Below, piece by piece: positions 32,772 to 43,880 of a DNA stretch of 64,000 bases (its first letter is position 1; every line of letters starts with the position of its first letter). The stretch lies in the NCBI RefSeq assembly GCF_032452875.1, contig NC_083880.1, positions 58,478,829-58,542,828 of the forward strand. Reading direction: 5' to 3'. The DNA is from Bos javanicus (Eukaryota > Chordata > Mammalia > Artiodactyla > Bovidae). A program made the translations under genes and the position numbers. The notes beneath the pieces were generated by a model that worked only from the letters and a program-made list of their open reading frames with translations, had not been told where the DNA came from and did not search any database.

Positions 32772-33306
32772 ATTGGGATTAACATATACTCACTACTATA
32801 TATAAAATAAGTAACTAATAAGGGCCTACTAGGTAGCACAGGCAAAGAAGGAAATGGCACCCCACTCCAGTACTCTTGCCTGGAAAATCCCATGGACGGA
32901 GGAGCCTGGTGGGCTGCAGTCCATGGGGTCGCTAAGAGTCGGACACAACTGAGTGACTTCACTTTCACTTTTCACTTACATGCATTGGAGAAAAAAATGA
33001 CAACCCACTCCAGTGTTCTTGCCTGGAGAATCCCAGGGACGGGGGAGCCTGGTGGGTTGCTGTCTATGGGGTCGCATAGAGTCGGACACGACTGAAGCGA
33101 CTTAGCAGCAGCAGCAGGTAGCACAGGGAACTCTACTCAATACTCTGTAATGGCCTATATAGGGAAAGAATCTTAAAAAAAGAGTTGATATAATTTTATG
33201 TACAATTGATTCACTTTGCTGTACAGCAGAAGCTAACACAACATTGCAAAGCAGCTATACTCCAATAAAAAAGTTTTTAATTAAAACAATTAAAATTAAT
33301 TAAAAA
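32772..33306 (+). mobile_element. Ruminant L1 3' end with about 19-bp target-site duplication
   Basis: 5'-truncated L1 3' UTR (tatatataaaataagtaact ... gctatactccaataaaa) with an A-rich end. It is flanked by ataaaatgaacctccccagg (32752-32771) and ataaaatcaacctccctgg (33307-33325), which agree apart from about three differences. Confidence 0.85.
32843..33115 (+). mobile_element. BovA dimer SINE with 12-bp target-site duplication
   Basis: Two BovA modules joined by ttcacttttcacttacatgc and ending cgacttagcagcagcagc. aggtagcacagg flanks it at 32831-32842 and 33116-33127. It lies inside the L1 that lies inside the MIR. Confidence 0.95.
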
Positions 33307-33465
33307 ATAAAATCAACCTCCCTGGGCTGTTGGAAAGCTCACATTGATATGGTACAGGTATAAAGCCCCCAGCACAGGGCCTCCCACAGTGAATGTGCTA
33401 TAAGGGTTAGGAGTAATTGTTGTTGTGTTTCTGAGATGCATTCTTTTGCATATTTTAATCATTCA

Positions 33466-33616
33466 TAGCCTGGGTCAGGAAGATCCCCTGGAGGAGGAAA
33501 TGGCAACCTGCTCCAGTATTCTTGCCTGGGAAATCCCATGGACTGTGGAGCCTGGCGGGCTACAGTCCAGTGGGTGGCAAAGAGTAGGACACAACTGAGC
33601 AACTGAGCACACACAC
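33466..33616 (+). mobile_element. 5'-truncated BovA SINE with 9-bp duplication
   Basis: Starts at 'cctgggtcaggaagatcccc' and ends 'cacaactgagcaactgagca' plus a CA tail. aatcattca flanks it at 33457-33465 and 33617-33625. Confidence 0.9.
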
Positions 33617-33625
33617 AATCATTCA

Positions 33626-34049
33626 CACATTTGGCTGCAACCTACAATCACTGTGTACATTTAAAATCTGATCTGAACCCCTCCACTCCCTCAAAGATGT
33701 TCTTCAATAGTTTGTGTGACTTTAAAAAGATCGGATACCTTCCTGTTCAATATGTGGAAATGAAGATCATGTTAGGAGAGATCAAGGACTTAAGACCCAG
33801 CTGGGGAGACGAGTGTCCAGGAAGAAGCTGGGGCTTTCCCTGCTCTGAGATCTGTCCTGTTCAGAGTCTCAACAGTCACTCAGATGAAGTTCATGCTTGT
33901 GAAATCTGCAAGTGATCCCAAGGGGGAGGGGAGCTCTGGGGCGGGTGTGTGAACGTCCAGGGTTCAATGTCAGTGGTCAGAAAGGAACAGCAACTGTGAG
34001 TTCTGGCACTCAACTTCCTTAGGTCAGTTCCAAAAGTCAAGCGTGACGT
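33626..34049. other. Unique sequence, nothing recognised
   Basis: A 94-codon frame (33631-33915) has no recognised domain. No repeat seen. Confidence 0.4.
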
Positions 34050-34990
34050 CACTAGGAGAGTGCAATTAAAACAGCGGCAATGTGGAGTGTCGGCGTGGCT
34101 GTGAAATCCCGGCAAGACTCATGTGACTGCTTCTGGGAGTACACATTGGTACAACCAGCTCAGGAGACTGTTTGGCAATAAACACAGGCCCACCTCTGAC
34201 CCACATCCCCACTCATGGCAATGACCCCAGGTTAATGAGTGCATGTATGCGGTGAGCACACGGAGACGGTTCCAGTTCCCCACAGCAGCCCTGCCTGTAA
34301 TGCCAACAGCTGAAAACAACCAAAATGAACAGGAGAATCAACATGAGAACCGTGGTGTGTTACAACTGCTACAGAGCAATGAAAAGAAACAAACCACGAT
34401 TACACCAATGAGGATGAGGCTCCCAGACTTAATGGTGAGTGAAAAGGTCAGACACAAAAGAGTGTGTACTGAAGGATCCTGTTTATATGATGTCTGAAAA
34501 CAAGTGAAGCATATCCTCAGAGGAAGAAGGTAGAATGACCGCTACCCCTGCAAGGGAGTGGGGTGGGTGGTAACCAGGATGGGACTGAAGGGAACTTTTT
34601 GAACTGGTGGGTGGTGGTTACATGAATGTGCATGCTCAGTCTCTAAGTCGAGTCCAACTCTTTGCGATCCCTTGGACTAGAGCCCACCAAGCTCTTCTGT
34701 CCACGGAATTTCCCAGGCACGAATAATAGAGTGGGTTGCCATGCCTGGGTTGCCGTGCCCTCCTCCAGGGGATCATCTCAGACCAGGGGTTGAACTCCCG
34801 TCTCCTACAGATTCTTTACCACTGGGCCACTGGGGAAGAAGTGTTTACGTAGGTGTGCACAACATAAAAGGTCATTCAGCTATAGACTTTGGATCTGTGC
34901 ACTTTGCTCTAGATATATGTTCTATCATAACAGACAAAAAGTTAAGTGTGGAGAGCCAGCAGATAGATGTAGAGCACGTAGCTGGGTAGG
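34050..34990 (+). repeat. Old L1 3' region, split by a SINE
   Basis: L1 phrases in order: 'gtacaaccagctcaggagac', 'taatgccaacagctgaaaac', 'gtgtgttacaactgctacag', 'gaaaaggtcagacacaaaag', and after the SINE 'ctagatatatgttctatcat'. Strongly diverged. Confidence 0.75.
34630..34840 (-). mobile_element. Bov-tA/BovA SINE
   Basis: Minus-strand copy, rather diverged and with an internal near-duplication of 'gggttgccatgcc' / 'gggttgccgtgcc' at 34735-34758. The head ends 'ccactgggccactggggaag'. Confidence 0.88.
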
Positions 34991-35479
34991 ATCTGTGAAC
35001 CAGAACTCCCAAGGAAGTATAGACCATGCCTGTCGGTGCCTTCCCCTGGGTGCAGCTGGAAACTCTCCTTACTCTGTCCTGCAATAGGAGGCAGACCTCC
35101 TATTGCAACATGCAGATCTGCAGGACATTACAGGACTGGGGACCACCCATGGGAGCAGGGCCCACTCCATGGGGTGTGTAGGAGTGCAGTTAGAAGGAAT
35201 TTTTGAACTCTGCAGTCATCCCCTTGACACTCTCACTAAGTTTTGAACCAGGGGCACTACATTTTTAGTTTGCACTGGGCTCCACAAATTATGTAACACA
35301 TCTTGAATGGGAAGCTGTTATGTGTATCTGGGTCCTTGATTTCTGAAGGGCTGTTCCATGGAAAGAGAAGCACACATTTGGTGTCAGGAGTATGAAGTTA
35401 AGGAAGTTATAGAGCAACTGAGACTCGGCTAGATGTAAGGAAGAACTTCCTGCCAGTGCCAGTGCCTCCTAAAGAAAGA
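34991..35479. other. Unique sequence, nothing recognised
   Basis: 'ctcctattgca' recurs near 35082-35107. Nothing else is recognised. Confidence 0.4.
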
Positions 35480-35680
35480 TCAGCAGCCTGTTTGATGAAC
35501 ACCGACTGAGTGCCAAGCATCTTCCCTGCATCATCTGACTCTTCACAATAACCCTGTGATCAGGGACTATTGTTATCCCCATTTTGCAGAAGAGGAAACA
35601 GAAGCAGGTTGTTATGGTTGAGCAACACTCAGTGGTTGGCAGTGAAGCTGGGATTCAAATCCAGGGTTAACTAAGCCAGC
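35480..35680 (-). repeat. MIR SINE
   Basis: 'cgactgagtgccaagcatct', 'ccccattttgcagaagagga', 'aagctgggattcaaatccag' follow the MIR in reverse complement from tail to head; near full length. Confidence 0.8.
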
Positions 35681-36339
35681 GTTGGCATTCACTGCCAGAG
35701 TTTTCAGAAATTCCAGCTGAGGGCTGCACAACCTCAGGAGCCAGTGGAGGGCCTTTCAGCTTTGGGAGGTGCAGAACTTCAGGGCTCAAGGTGGAAATTC
35801 CCACCTGAGTGCCAGCCGAGGGAGACTGGTCTTCAGGTGCTGGGCCTCATCTGGGGCCTGCCTTCATGGTTAAACAAGGGGCTAGAGACTCAGATGCTGG
35901 TAGGGACATGTTAATAAAGGCAGACACATGTGATACAATATAGAGGGGTGGACACCGTGGCAATTTAGAAAATTTTAGAAAAATTGTAACAAACATTAGG
36001 CAGGCAAAACCTAAAGCACTTCTGCAGGCTGCCCACAGATCACCATTTAGTGGTTGCTGGTTTAGACTACCAGCCCCATGAGGGTCTGTCATCAATGTAC
36101 CCATGGCCCAGCCCAGCACAGGGCCTGACATGCCCCAAAGGCAGCCTCTCTGTTCACCCCTCTCTGACCTCTGCTACACAGCAAAGCTGGGCTATTCTGC
36201 ACAGGGCAGGATGCCAGCTCACCTGGCTATGCCACGCACACCTGATTGCTACTTCCTCCCTTTTCTCTGGATTCCCAGGAGCACAGGGATGATTTACGAG
36301 AATTTTCTTAGGAAAGAAAGACAAGTACTGGATAAATAC
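35681..36339. other. Unique sequence, nothing recognised
   Basis: No repeat family seen. Short frames on both strands have no recognised domain. Confidence 0.4.
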
Positions 36340-36575
36340 TGGGATGGCACAGTGGTTAAGATCAGGGCCTCTTGAATCTAACCCTATCACCACCTAGCTA
36401 TAGGATCTTAGAAAATACCTGGCCTCCCATTGCTTTGGTTTTCCATATCTGTAGAATGGGAATAATAATAGTACTTAACCTACTTTTTTTTATGACATAA
36501 GACATGTAATTTTGTAACCATTAAATGAATAATACATAGCTAGTGCCCAGAACGCATTTAATAGTCATTTAATCA
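36340..36575 (+). repeat. MIR SINE
   Basis: 'ggcacagtggttaagatcag', 'tctgtagaatgggaataata', 'atacatagctagtgcccag' follow MIR in sense from head to tail. Confidence 0.8.
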
Positions 36576-36594
36576 ATGATAAAATCAATTGTTC

Positions 36595-36800
36595 TTTATT
36601 CCGCAAATAGCTACCATTTGTCAAACCGACTACGTGGCAAGCACTGTGCCAAAAACTGGTCTTTGAAGTAATTATTCCACAAGTACAGACTGAACATGAA
36701 CGTGGGGCGAACACTTCACAAGGCACAGGGTATCTCCTCATCACTCACTGTCCCGTGAAGCTCACATCTTCTTAGAGGAACAGAGTAAGAGCTATGGAGA
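36595..36800 (-). repeat. LINE L2 or MIR-like fragment
   Basis: 'gctaccatttgtcaaaccga', 'gtggcaagcactgtgccaaa', 'gaagctcacatcttcttaga' resemble the reverse complement of the L2 3' end. Confidence 0.5.
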
Positions 36801-37099
36801 AGAGCAGCATGGAGGTAGCGATAAACCACTTGCTGGAAATTACACAGAAGCGTGGATTTTTTGGGTGTCTCTCATGGGCCCTGCCTGGCAACACGGTAGA
36901 TGGTAGCAAACATCAGTCCAGTGAACGAATACCACTGGATACTCACAAGATCCTATAAGGTACCTGCTGATACAAACAGCTGCGGTGAGGCTGAGCACCA
37001 GGCCCACGTCGCAGGAGGCATGGAGGGTGGCACCCATGCACACCCTCCAGGGTAGAGCGCTCTCTCCCCTAAGGCTCAGTCGCTGCCACCTCCCTTCCC

Positions 37100-37340
37100 T
37101 TGTGCCACCACGTGGATTTAAAACCCACGCGGCCACCCGGCTCCTGCCCCTCTTCCGCCATTGGGCAAGGCCGCCCGCACTTGTGTCCAATCGAATAGGG
37201 GCTCCCAGAATGCAAACTTGGGATTGGCTCGTCCGCTGTGTCATTTCGTGCTGCTTCTGACGTCAGCGGTGTCTGGCACCCCCGCCTCTTCCGCGTCTTA
37301 ACTGGAGTTAAAGGAGCCGCACGGGAGAAGACGTGCATGT
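37100..37340 (+). promoter_or_regulatory. Isolated promoter-like patch: three CCAAT boxes plus a perfect CRE
   Basis: Within repeat-free, locally CpG-rich sequence there are CCAAT boxes at 37160-37164 (reverse), 37187-37191 (forward) and 37223-37227 (reverse). A palindromic CRE, tgacgtca, follows at 37258-37265, then GC-rich sequence to about 37330. NF-Y boxes at such spacing with a CRE are typical of TATA-less housekeeping or bidirectional promoters. No open reading frame or known first exon is recognised downstream, so any transcript would be unknown. The strand is a guess from the order of elements. Confidence 0.45.
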
Positions 37341-37834
37341 TGCTTCAGAGGCACTTTCAAGTAACCTTTAAATGTTTTTTTAAAAATAACGTTAATTGTA
37401 AAAAATACAGCAAACCATATAAGAGAAATGTTAATTTCACTTAATCCATTACATAAAACTAGCTGCTGTTAACATTTTGGCATGTATCATTTAGTCTTTT
37501 TTCCTAATAATATAATTTTATTTGCACAAAACTGGGATCAGTTTTGAAGCCCATTTTAAAATTTACTTTAAAAGAAGTCCAAGAAGGGCTTCTTTCTATA
37601 TTGTCAAATAATCTTTGAAAGCATGTTTTAAACAGTTGTGTTATATTTGATCTTCCTGATTCAACCAATCCCTTATATTTTTTTCTTAATTTCATTGAAT
37701 TTTGCTTTTCCAAATGAAAATAAATAGGATCAAGTTCTCTGATTATTTCCTTAAAATATGTTGTAGAAATGGAATCAGAGGGTGAGGACATTCATCCTTT
37801 AAGGCCTGATGCATATTGCAAAATTGTCTTGCAT
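37341..37834. other. AT-rich sequence, possibly an old LINE remnant
   Basis: Phrases such as 'ctgctgttaacattttggca' suggest a very old L1-type remnant, but I cannot assign it. The minus-strand frame 37504-37791 is not recognised. Confidence 0.3.
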
Positions 37835-37935
37835 ACATTCATTCAGCAGGTATGTACTGAGCCATCATACCTGCCAGTTCCTGCTGTGGATACAGCAAAG
37901 AACAAGACATACGTAACCCATACCTCTTTCAAAAG
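37835..37935 (-). repeat. LINE L2 3' end
   Basis: 'attcattcagcaggtatgta', 'gctgtggatacagcaaagaa' match the reverse complement of the L2 terminus. Confidence 0.6.
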
Positions 37936-38401
37936 TACTGTGCCAGTTTCATCACCTCTGAAGCCAGCATTGTGTTCCTAAGCCATGTGTCTGAGCCCAG
38001 GGCTCCCTGTGCAGAGGGGAAGAGGTTCTGTCTCCAGCTCCAGCACAGGGTCTGCAAACGGAAGGCTTAGAGCGTTTTCTGGGTGCTACATCCTTGGGTG
38101 GTGGGGGCCTGTTGGGGTATAATGATGCCCCATTCCTCTGGATTCCAACGGTTCCTGTCTGGTGTTCTGGAGGTCTTGGGGACCTCTGAGTGTCCCTTCC
38201 TGGGACCAAACATGGAGGACGTGCAGGGACAGTCCAGCGAGAGACACTGAACAAAGCAACTCACAAATTCATTTAAAAATTACAATTTGGGCTAACTTCT
38301 CCAAAGGGAAGGAGGGTATTCTAGGGTTCACTGGGGTTTTGTATGGAACAGGGAGTTCCTGCAGCGCAGAGCATGAAGTAATAACAACAATTAACTTTGG
38401 G
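37936..38401. other. Unique sequence, nothing recognised
   Basis: Minus-strand frames 37952-38264 have no recognised domain. No repeat seen. Confidence 0.4.
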
Positions 38402-38610
38402 GGACTTCCCTGGCAGTCCAGGGGTTAAGACTTTGCCTTCCAATGCAAGGGGTATGGGTATGATCCCTGGTTGGGGAGCTAAGATCCCACATGCCTCATG
38501 GCCAACCGCCCCCCCCCCACCCTCCAAATCATAAAACAGAAGCAATATTGTAAGAAAATCTCAATAAAGACAAAAAAATGGCCCACATTAAAAAAATAAT
38601 AATAAACTTT
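38402..38610 (+). mobile_element. CHR-type SINE (cetartiodactyl tRNA-derived)
   Basis: Complete pattern: 'gacttccctggcagtccagg', 'ttggggagctaagatcccac', 'catgcctcatggccaa', 'aacagaagcaatattgtaag', 'tcaataaagac' and an A-rich tail. A C-run replaces part of the middle. Confidence 0.88.
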
Positions 38611-38629
38611 TTTCAAGAGCCTCTTCCCA

Positions 38630-38765
38630 GCCAAGCCTGGGAGTTTTCATATTTAATCCTCCCAATAGTGTTATAAGTTCCTTGATGGTCTCCATTTTAA
38701 AGGTGAGGAAACTGACGCCTGGATTCATTAAGTAATGTTCCCAATCAAGGCCTTGCATTTAGCAG
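38630..38765 (-). repeat. MIR SINE
   Basis: 'tttaatcctcccaatagtgt', 'aaaggtgaggaaactgacgc' are the MIR core in reverse complement. Confidence 0.7.
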
Positions 38766-39344
38766 CGGTGGCCTATACCTAATGTGACCCCAGTTTTGGG
38801 TATGCAGAGTTCAGTCCTTGGGGAATGAATCACTGAATGATTGAGCCCCCAGAGGGTGAACTCTGCCCAGGCAGAGCCTGGCTTGCCATGGGCACCTTGT
38901 GGCATGGTCTCTGTGTGCCAGTTAGGGTGCCCATCGTCAGCCCAGCCCAGCCAGGCAGACACAGTCTTCCTGGCACCCTCTGCAACTAGCCTGGCCGATA
39001 CCCTCATATCTGCTTCCTTCTTCACCAGCCCCCACCCCCCAAACCCAGCAGCAGAATGCCACCACCCAACCTGGCACAAAGGCCTTTTATGCCACCAAGC
39101 ATCACAGGTTTACATTATTAATCACTCCTGACAACAGTGAAATGTATGGCTCTTGAGAACAGAGACACAGAACATTTCTGCTCCGGTATTTCTGGTCCAT
39201 GAAATCAACTTGAATGACAAACAGTTCTTTCTGAAAGTGTTTCAGACATGAGTTGAACATCTGGAATCTTCCAAACCCCTCTCAGGCACAGCCTGCAGCA
39301 GGGAAGTCGATATACTAAGCTATTTAAGGTAACCAAAGGTTCTG
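38766..39344. other. Unique sequence, nothing recognised
   Basis: Mirror-image frames at 38759-39131 have no recognised domain. Confidence 0.4.
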
Positions 39345-39460
39345 CAGGGCTGGGAGTTGGGAGCAGGATGCTGGCTCAACCTGGCCTTGCTCCAGCAGCT
39401 TGCCCTTAGCCAAGTCATGTCCCTGCCTGGGCCTCAGTTTACCCACCTATCAGAAGACAC
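39345..39460 (+). repeat. MIR SINE remnant
   Basis: 'ggatgctggctcaacctgg', 'gccaagtcatgtccctgcct', 'gggcctcagtttacccacct' follow MIR in sense. Confidence 0.65.
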
Positions 39461-39699
39461 AATGTAACTCAAATGTTTCCTTCTGTCCTTTCCTTCAAGC
39501 CCACACCTCATCTCCTTGCCTTGGTCCCAAAGCCCTGCCTTCTCTATGGAAACTAGTTCCCTGTGGGAAATGAGAAACTGGACTGAAGAGAAAGACTCCT
39601 CTAGTTGCATCTGTGACCAATTTAGCAGGGCTCCTTTGGTTTGTTGCTTGAGAGCTCAATGATGTGACATCTGTCCAGGAGCTGAACTCCTGTATCAGC

Positions 39700-39838
39700 A
39701 GCTAAGCACACAAACCACAACAAAACATACAATACACACACCCATCCTAGCACGAGTATGCACAGGGATACACCCCACACATGTGCAACAAATACAAACA
39801 TGCACAACACACAAACCACACAGATACACACACACCCT
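39700..39838. repeat. CA-rich degenerate simple repeat
   Basis: Irregular ACACA-rich sequence directly left of a CHR SINE tail. Confidence 0.75.
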
Positions 39839-39844
39839 CCTCAC

Positions 39845-40100
39845 ATCTTTTTTTTCTTAAATCTTTATTTTTTTATTTGACTGTATTTAGTCTTAATTGT
39901 GGCATGCAGGATCTTCTCTGAGACATGGGGCTTGTCTCTAGTTGTAGTGCACGGCCTCCAGAGCATGCAGACTCAGCAGTTATGACATTCAGGCTTAGTT
40001 GCCTTGTGGAATGTGGAGTCTTAGTTTCCCACCCAGGGATCGAACCCGTGCCCCCTCATTGGAAGGCAGTCCCTTAACCACTGGACCACCAAGGAAGTCC
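39845..40100 (-). mobile_element. CHR-type SINE
   Basis: Minus-strand copy: T-rich tail at left, then 'tgtggcatgcaggatcttct', 'gtagtgcacggcctccagag', 'cacccagggatcgaacccgt', and head end 'accaccaaggaagtccc'. Confidence 0.88.
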
Positions 40101-40322
40101 CTTCACATCTTTATGGTTACCACATCAGGCTCTGGTACCAGGCAAGCACTCTTTCTTGGTAGGTGCAGACCAGGTTTCTGGCTTCCGGATACTAAGTTAG
40201 AAGCTTGCAGTAGGTGGGCAAAAGGAGACTGGGAGTGGAGTGGGTGAGCAACCTGAGGAGATAGCCTGTCAGGAAGGGGGCCTCACATGTGACTTATCTG
40301 TTTACATATGCAGGTGCCTGCA

Positions 40323-40537
40323 TGCGAGCTAAGTCGATTCAGTCATGTCTGACTCTTTGTGACACTATGGACTGTGGCCCTCCAGGCTCCTCTGTCCATG
40401 GGATTCTCCAGGCAAGAATATTGGAGTGGGTTGCCATGCCTTCCTCCAGGGGATCTTCCTGACTCAGGGATCAAACCCGAGTCTAGTCTCCTGCATTGGC
40501 AGGTGGATTCTTTACCTAGTGCCACCTGGGAAGCCCC
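40323..40537 (-). mobile_element. Bov-tA/BovA SINE
   Basis: Complete minus-strand copy from 'gattcagtcatgtctgactc' to 'tagtgccacctgggaagccc'. Confidence 0.92.
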
Positions 40538-42189
40538 ACAGGTGCAGATACTGCTCATTTACTCTGCAGAGATTTGCTAGCTGCCCACTGCATGCCAGAC
40601 CCTGACCAATGGACTCACCGGAGTCACATGGGGGACAAGCCAGAATGCCCTGCCCATGTGGCATTGCCAGTGAACAGTAAGCAGTTGCCAGACAGTGAAC
40701 ATGTAAACACATGTCCGATGTTACTGGTCACTGTGCTGAGACCTTGAAACACTCCCCAGACCCCTATCCTATGAAATCCTGTTCCTGCCCTGCTTAAGGG
40801 CAGATGAAACGTGGCTTCAGTGAGGAGATGTGGGCTGCAAAGTTCATCCAAGTGGGATTTCGGCAGCAGGCAAAGGAAGCCTGTATGAAGCCCAGGGAGC
40901 AGTGGTGACCCAGTCCAGTGGGAAAGGCAGGGCAGACCCAGGCAGAGGTAATGAGGATGGGGCAGGGAAGCAGAAACACTACCTGCTGAGGTCAGTCCAC
41001 AGGCTGTGGGCCAAAGTCCCTGAATTCACATTCCACTCCACCTCCCTCCTAGGTCCACTAGCCTCAGTGTCCCCACCCACCCAATGGGAATGCCATTAAC
41101 TTATACTTCACGGGACTGCTGTGGGGATCCAGAGGACTGAGTCCTGGCTCCCTGTAGGATTCTGATGCATATTTGTCGAGTGATTAAATGGACAAATATG
41201 AAGTGGCCAGAAGAGGTCCTGGCACACAGGCAGTTTCCAATAAATGCTCTTATTAGTGTTTAAAAGCAAAACAAGACCAAAAAAATCATAAAAATACAAA
41301 GTCCCAAAATACTAATTTGGGAACATCAATAGGCCCCTTAAACCACCAGCAGGACTAAGGGGTAGGGAGCTGGGGGAAAAAGTGACTCAGCCGGAAGGGG
41401 TTTCCAAAGGTGGTAAGTTGGGAGTAGAAGTGGTTAAACCACTTCAGGCCGTTGGAGACTGCTTCTGAAAAGGCAGCTCTGTCCCACAGGCCTGGGGGTA
41501 GCAGGAGGTGAGAGGGCAGAGCTGGACCGCAGAGGCTGGGATCTGCCTTGTCCCCTCTGTCCGCTGTCAAAGCAGGCCCCAGCAGGCACAGTCAGGACAC
41601 GGCCAGCCACCCTCAGCCACAGCCAAAACCCACGCTGGCTTCCTTGGTCCCCGACTGGCTGCCAACCTGGGCTTGGCACCTAAGCAGGACGTCTGCAGGA
41701 TTTGCTGGGCCCTTTGTTCAAAAATGATCAGTTATGAAGAATTTCAAGATGGTGACAATAGAACATCAAACCAAGCACGGGCCCTTCTGAGCATAAGACA
41801 CTGGCACCTGGCTGGGTTGCACACCCGTGAAGCTGTGTGCACGAAGCCCAGCCCTGTAGTGGGAGTGAGGCGTCCTTACTGGCCTGGACCACACGGTTTC
41901 TATCTGAAAACCTCCTTGTGGCGGATCCAGCCCCTGCTCAGGGCAGACAGCAGCATGTGCTGTTTGGAGGCCCTGAAACACCTGTGCCCAGCGGCTGTCT
42001 GGGAACACACACCCATTTCACAACCCCACCACCTGTAACTGGGTTGGGAAATGTGTTCTAAGTCCCAGATTTCCTTTAGTTCCTCTTCTACCAAGAACTT
42101 TGGCCTGGGCACTTGCTGTCCCCAGCCTGGGGTTCCTTCCCTGCTGTCCCACTCTGCTGAGGGGCCATCTGACCCCTTGGGATCCAGCT
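40538..42189. other. Mostly unique sequence
   Basis: A MIR-like stretch may lie at 41000-41190. A 176-codon frame at 41508-42038 runs through sequence resembling an old mammalian repeat near 41695-41800 and has no recognised domain, so it is not called a gene. Confidence 0.35.
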
Positions 42190-43105
42190 GCATCCAGGAT
42201 GAGTCCTTTTGTTCCTTTCCGACTCTTGTCCCTCTGAAACCATTGCCTGGACTTATATGTTTACAAATCTGTTGTCTGTCTCACCTGCAAGCATCTGAGC
42301 CTCAGGAGGCCCCTAGGAAGATGCTCCATAAAGATGAGTTGAATGAAACTCCGCCTCCTCTGAGTGGGCTACTCTGATTACTAACCCGGCCTCTATCTCA
42401 CTGTTACCATGTCTGACGTAACTTAGTTTAGCTATGGGTTTGCATGCCTGTCTATAGTCTCTCTTGCTCACCGCCCCCCACACCCACAATGTCACATGAG
42501 AGTGGGGAGTTTGTTTTTCTATTTTTTTATTTATGGCCATGCTGGGTCTTTGTAGCTATGTGAGCTTTTCTCTACTTGGGGCGAGTAGGGGCTACTCTTA
42601 GTTGCGCTGTGCAGGCTTCTCATTGTGGTGGCTTCTCTTGTTATGGAGCACAGCCTCAAGGATAAGTAGGGCCAATAGTTTCGGCTCCCAGGCTTTAGAG
42701 CACAGGCTCAATAATTGTGGTGCTCAGGCTCAGTTGCTCCATGGCATGTGGGATCTTCCCAGACCAGGGATTGAACCAGAGGCCCTTACATTGCAAGGTG
42801 GAGTCTTTAACCCCAAGCCACCTGGGAAGCCCCGGGAGTTTGTTTGGGTAGCTGCCCTGTGTCTACTAGACCCAGTACAGTGCCTGGCACTGAAGAGGGG
42901 CACAAAGGAAGGAAATTCTTTCCCCAGCTTTCAGTCTTCTTCCCACGGACTCAGGCTGGTCCCACAGAGGTGGGCCACCTCCCGCTTCCAAGAGGGCAAG
43001 TTCTCCCACCCTGCCCACATCACCTCATCCCCTGACTGGTCCAGTAGTGGGCTCTGCCCTTCCTCATCACTGAATTCCCAGCATTACGTAGGGCTGTGCC
43101 TGGCA
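42190..43105 (+). repeat. LINE L2 fragments split by a CHR SINE
   Basis: L2-like phrases occur before ('tcctttccgactcttgtccc', 'ctgttgtctgtctcacctgc') and after ('gtacagtgcctggcactgaa', 'gctgtgcctggcaca') the CHR insertion. Assignment is tentative. Confidence 0.4.
42512..42835 (-). mobile_element. CHR-type SINE, long form
   Basis: Minus-strand copy: 'tttttatttatggccatgct', 'ctcttagttgcgctgtgcag', 'cagttgctccatggcatgtg', 'ggatcttcccagaccaggga', and head end 'agccacctgggaagcccc'. Confidence 0.9.
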
Positions 43106-43111
43106 CACATA

Positions 43112-43292
43112 GGGTTGCCAGATTTAGCAAATAAAAACACAAGCCATCCAGTTAAATTTAAATTTCAGATAAGCAACACATAAATGTTTAGTGTAAGTAT
43201 GTCCCAAATACTGCACAAGATACACTTATACAACAAGCTGTTCATGGTTTGTCTGACATTCACATTGATCTATCTGGCAGCCCCACGCACAC
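43112..43292. repeat. Palindromic MER-type DNA transposon
   Basis: Best copy of the family in the window: starts 'agggttgccagatttagcaa', has 'gtaagtatgtcccaaatact' in the middle and ends 'gatctatctggcagcccc'. Confidence 0.65.
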
Positions 43293-43384
43293 AAGAACTT
43301 CCGTGAGTGTGGGTAGTCAGGTGCTTGCTTCTTCCAGAGCACCTCTGTCCCTGCCTGCTTCCTACTCAGCCAGGGGCCCTGTCA

Positions 43385-43490
43385 TTGTGGGAAGACTTTC
43401 CAGTTGTCAATGCCCTCATCTGTAAAAGAGAAAATAATATCATACCAGTTCCTCCCCTCCCAAGATTCTATGAGGATTAAGTAGCCTAAC
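43385..43490 (+). repeat. MIR SINE remnant
   Basis: 'atgccctcatctgtaaaaga' and 'gattctatgaggattaagta' follow the MIR core in sense; the young SINE at 43503 cuts off its end. Confidence 0.7.
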
Positions 43491-43502
43491 TGCTAATATA
43501 TA

Positions 43503-43713
43503 CATTGCTGGTGGCTCAGACAGTAAAGAATCTGCCTGCAGTGCAGGAGACCTGGGTTCGATCCGTGGATTGGGAAGATCCCCTGGAGAAGGAAATGGCT
43601 ACTCACTCTAGTATTCTTGCCTGGAGAATCCCATGGACAGAGGAGCCTGGCGGGCTACAGTCCATGGGGTTGCAAAGAGTCAGACATGACTGAAGTGACT
43701 GGGCATGCATGCA
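43503..43713 (+). mobile_element. Bov-tA/BovA SINE with 12-bp target-site duplication
   Basis: A well-preserved copy flanked by tgctaatatata at 43491-43502 and 43714-43725. Confidence 0.95.
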
Positions 43714-43774
43714 TGCTAATATATATTCAACCCTCTTCTTACCAACTTCCAAGCCACTGCCTCCTTCACCTCTT

Positions 43775-43880
43775 TGGATCACCCCAGGCAAAGACACTAT
43801 TAGCATTCCCATTTTGAAGAGAAGGAAACTGAGGTCGGAGAGATGAAGGTACTCACCGAGGTCACATGACTGTGTCCCAC
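43775..43880 (-). repeat. MIR SINE remnant
   Basis: 'cattcccattttgaagagaa', 'ggaaactgaggtcggagaga', 'aggtcacatgactg' are MIR in reverse complement. Confidence 0.7.

Larger units (their letters stand above)
32635..33425 (+). repeat. MIR SINE split by an L1 insertion
   Basis: The MIR 5' and core part (caggttcaaatccatctttc, cagctgtgtgaacctcaggc) ends near 32771. Its 3' part resumes at about 33307 (gggctgttggaaagctcaca, cccagcacagggcctccc). The interruption is an L1 3' end. Confidence 0.8.

Noticed and set aside
41508..42038. 176-codon open frame as a possible gene
   Set aside because: Runs through sequence resembling an old interspersed repeat (41695-41800), with no domain, promoter or splice evidence.
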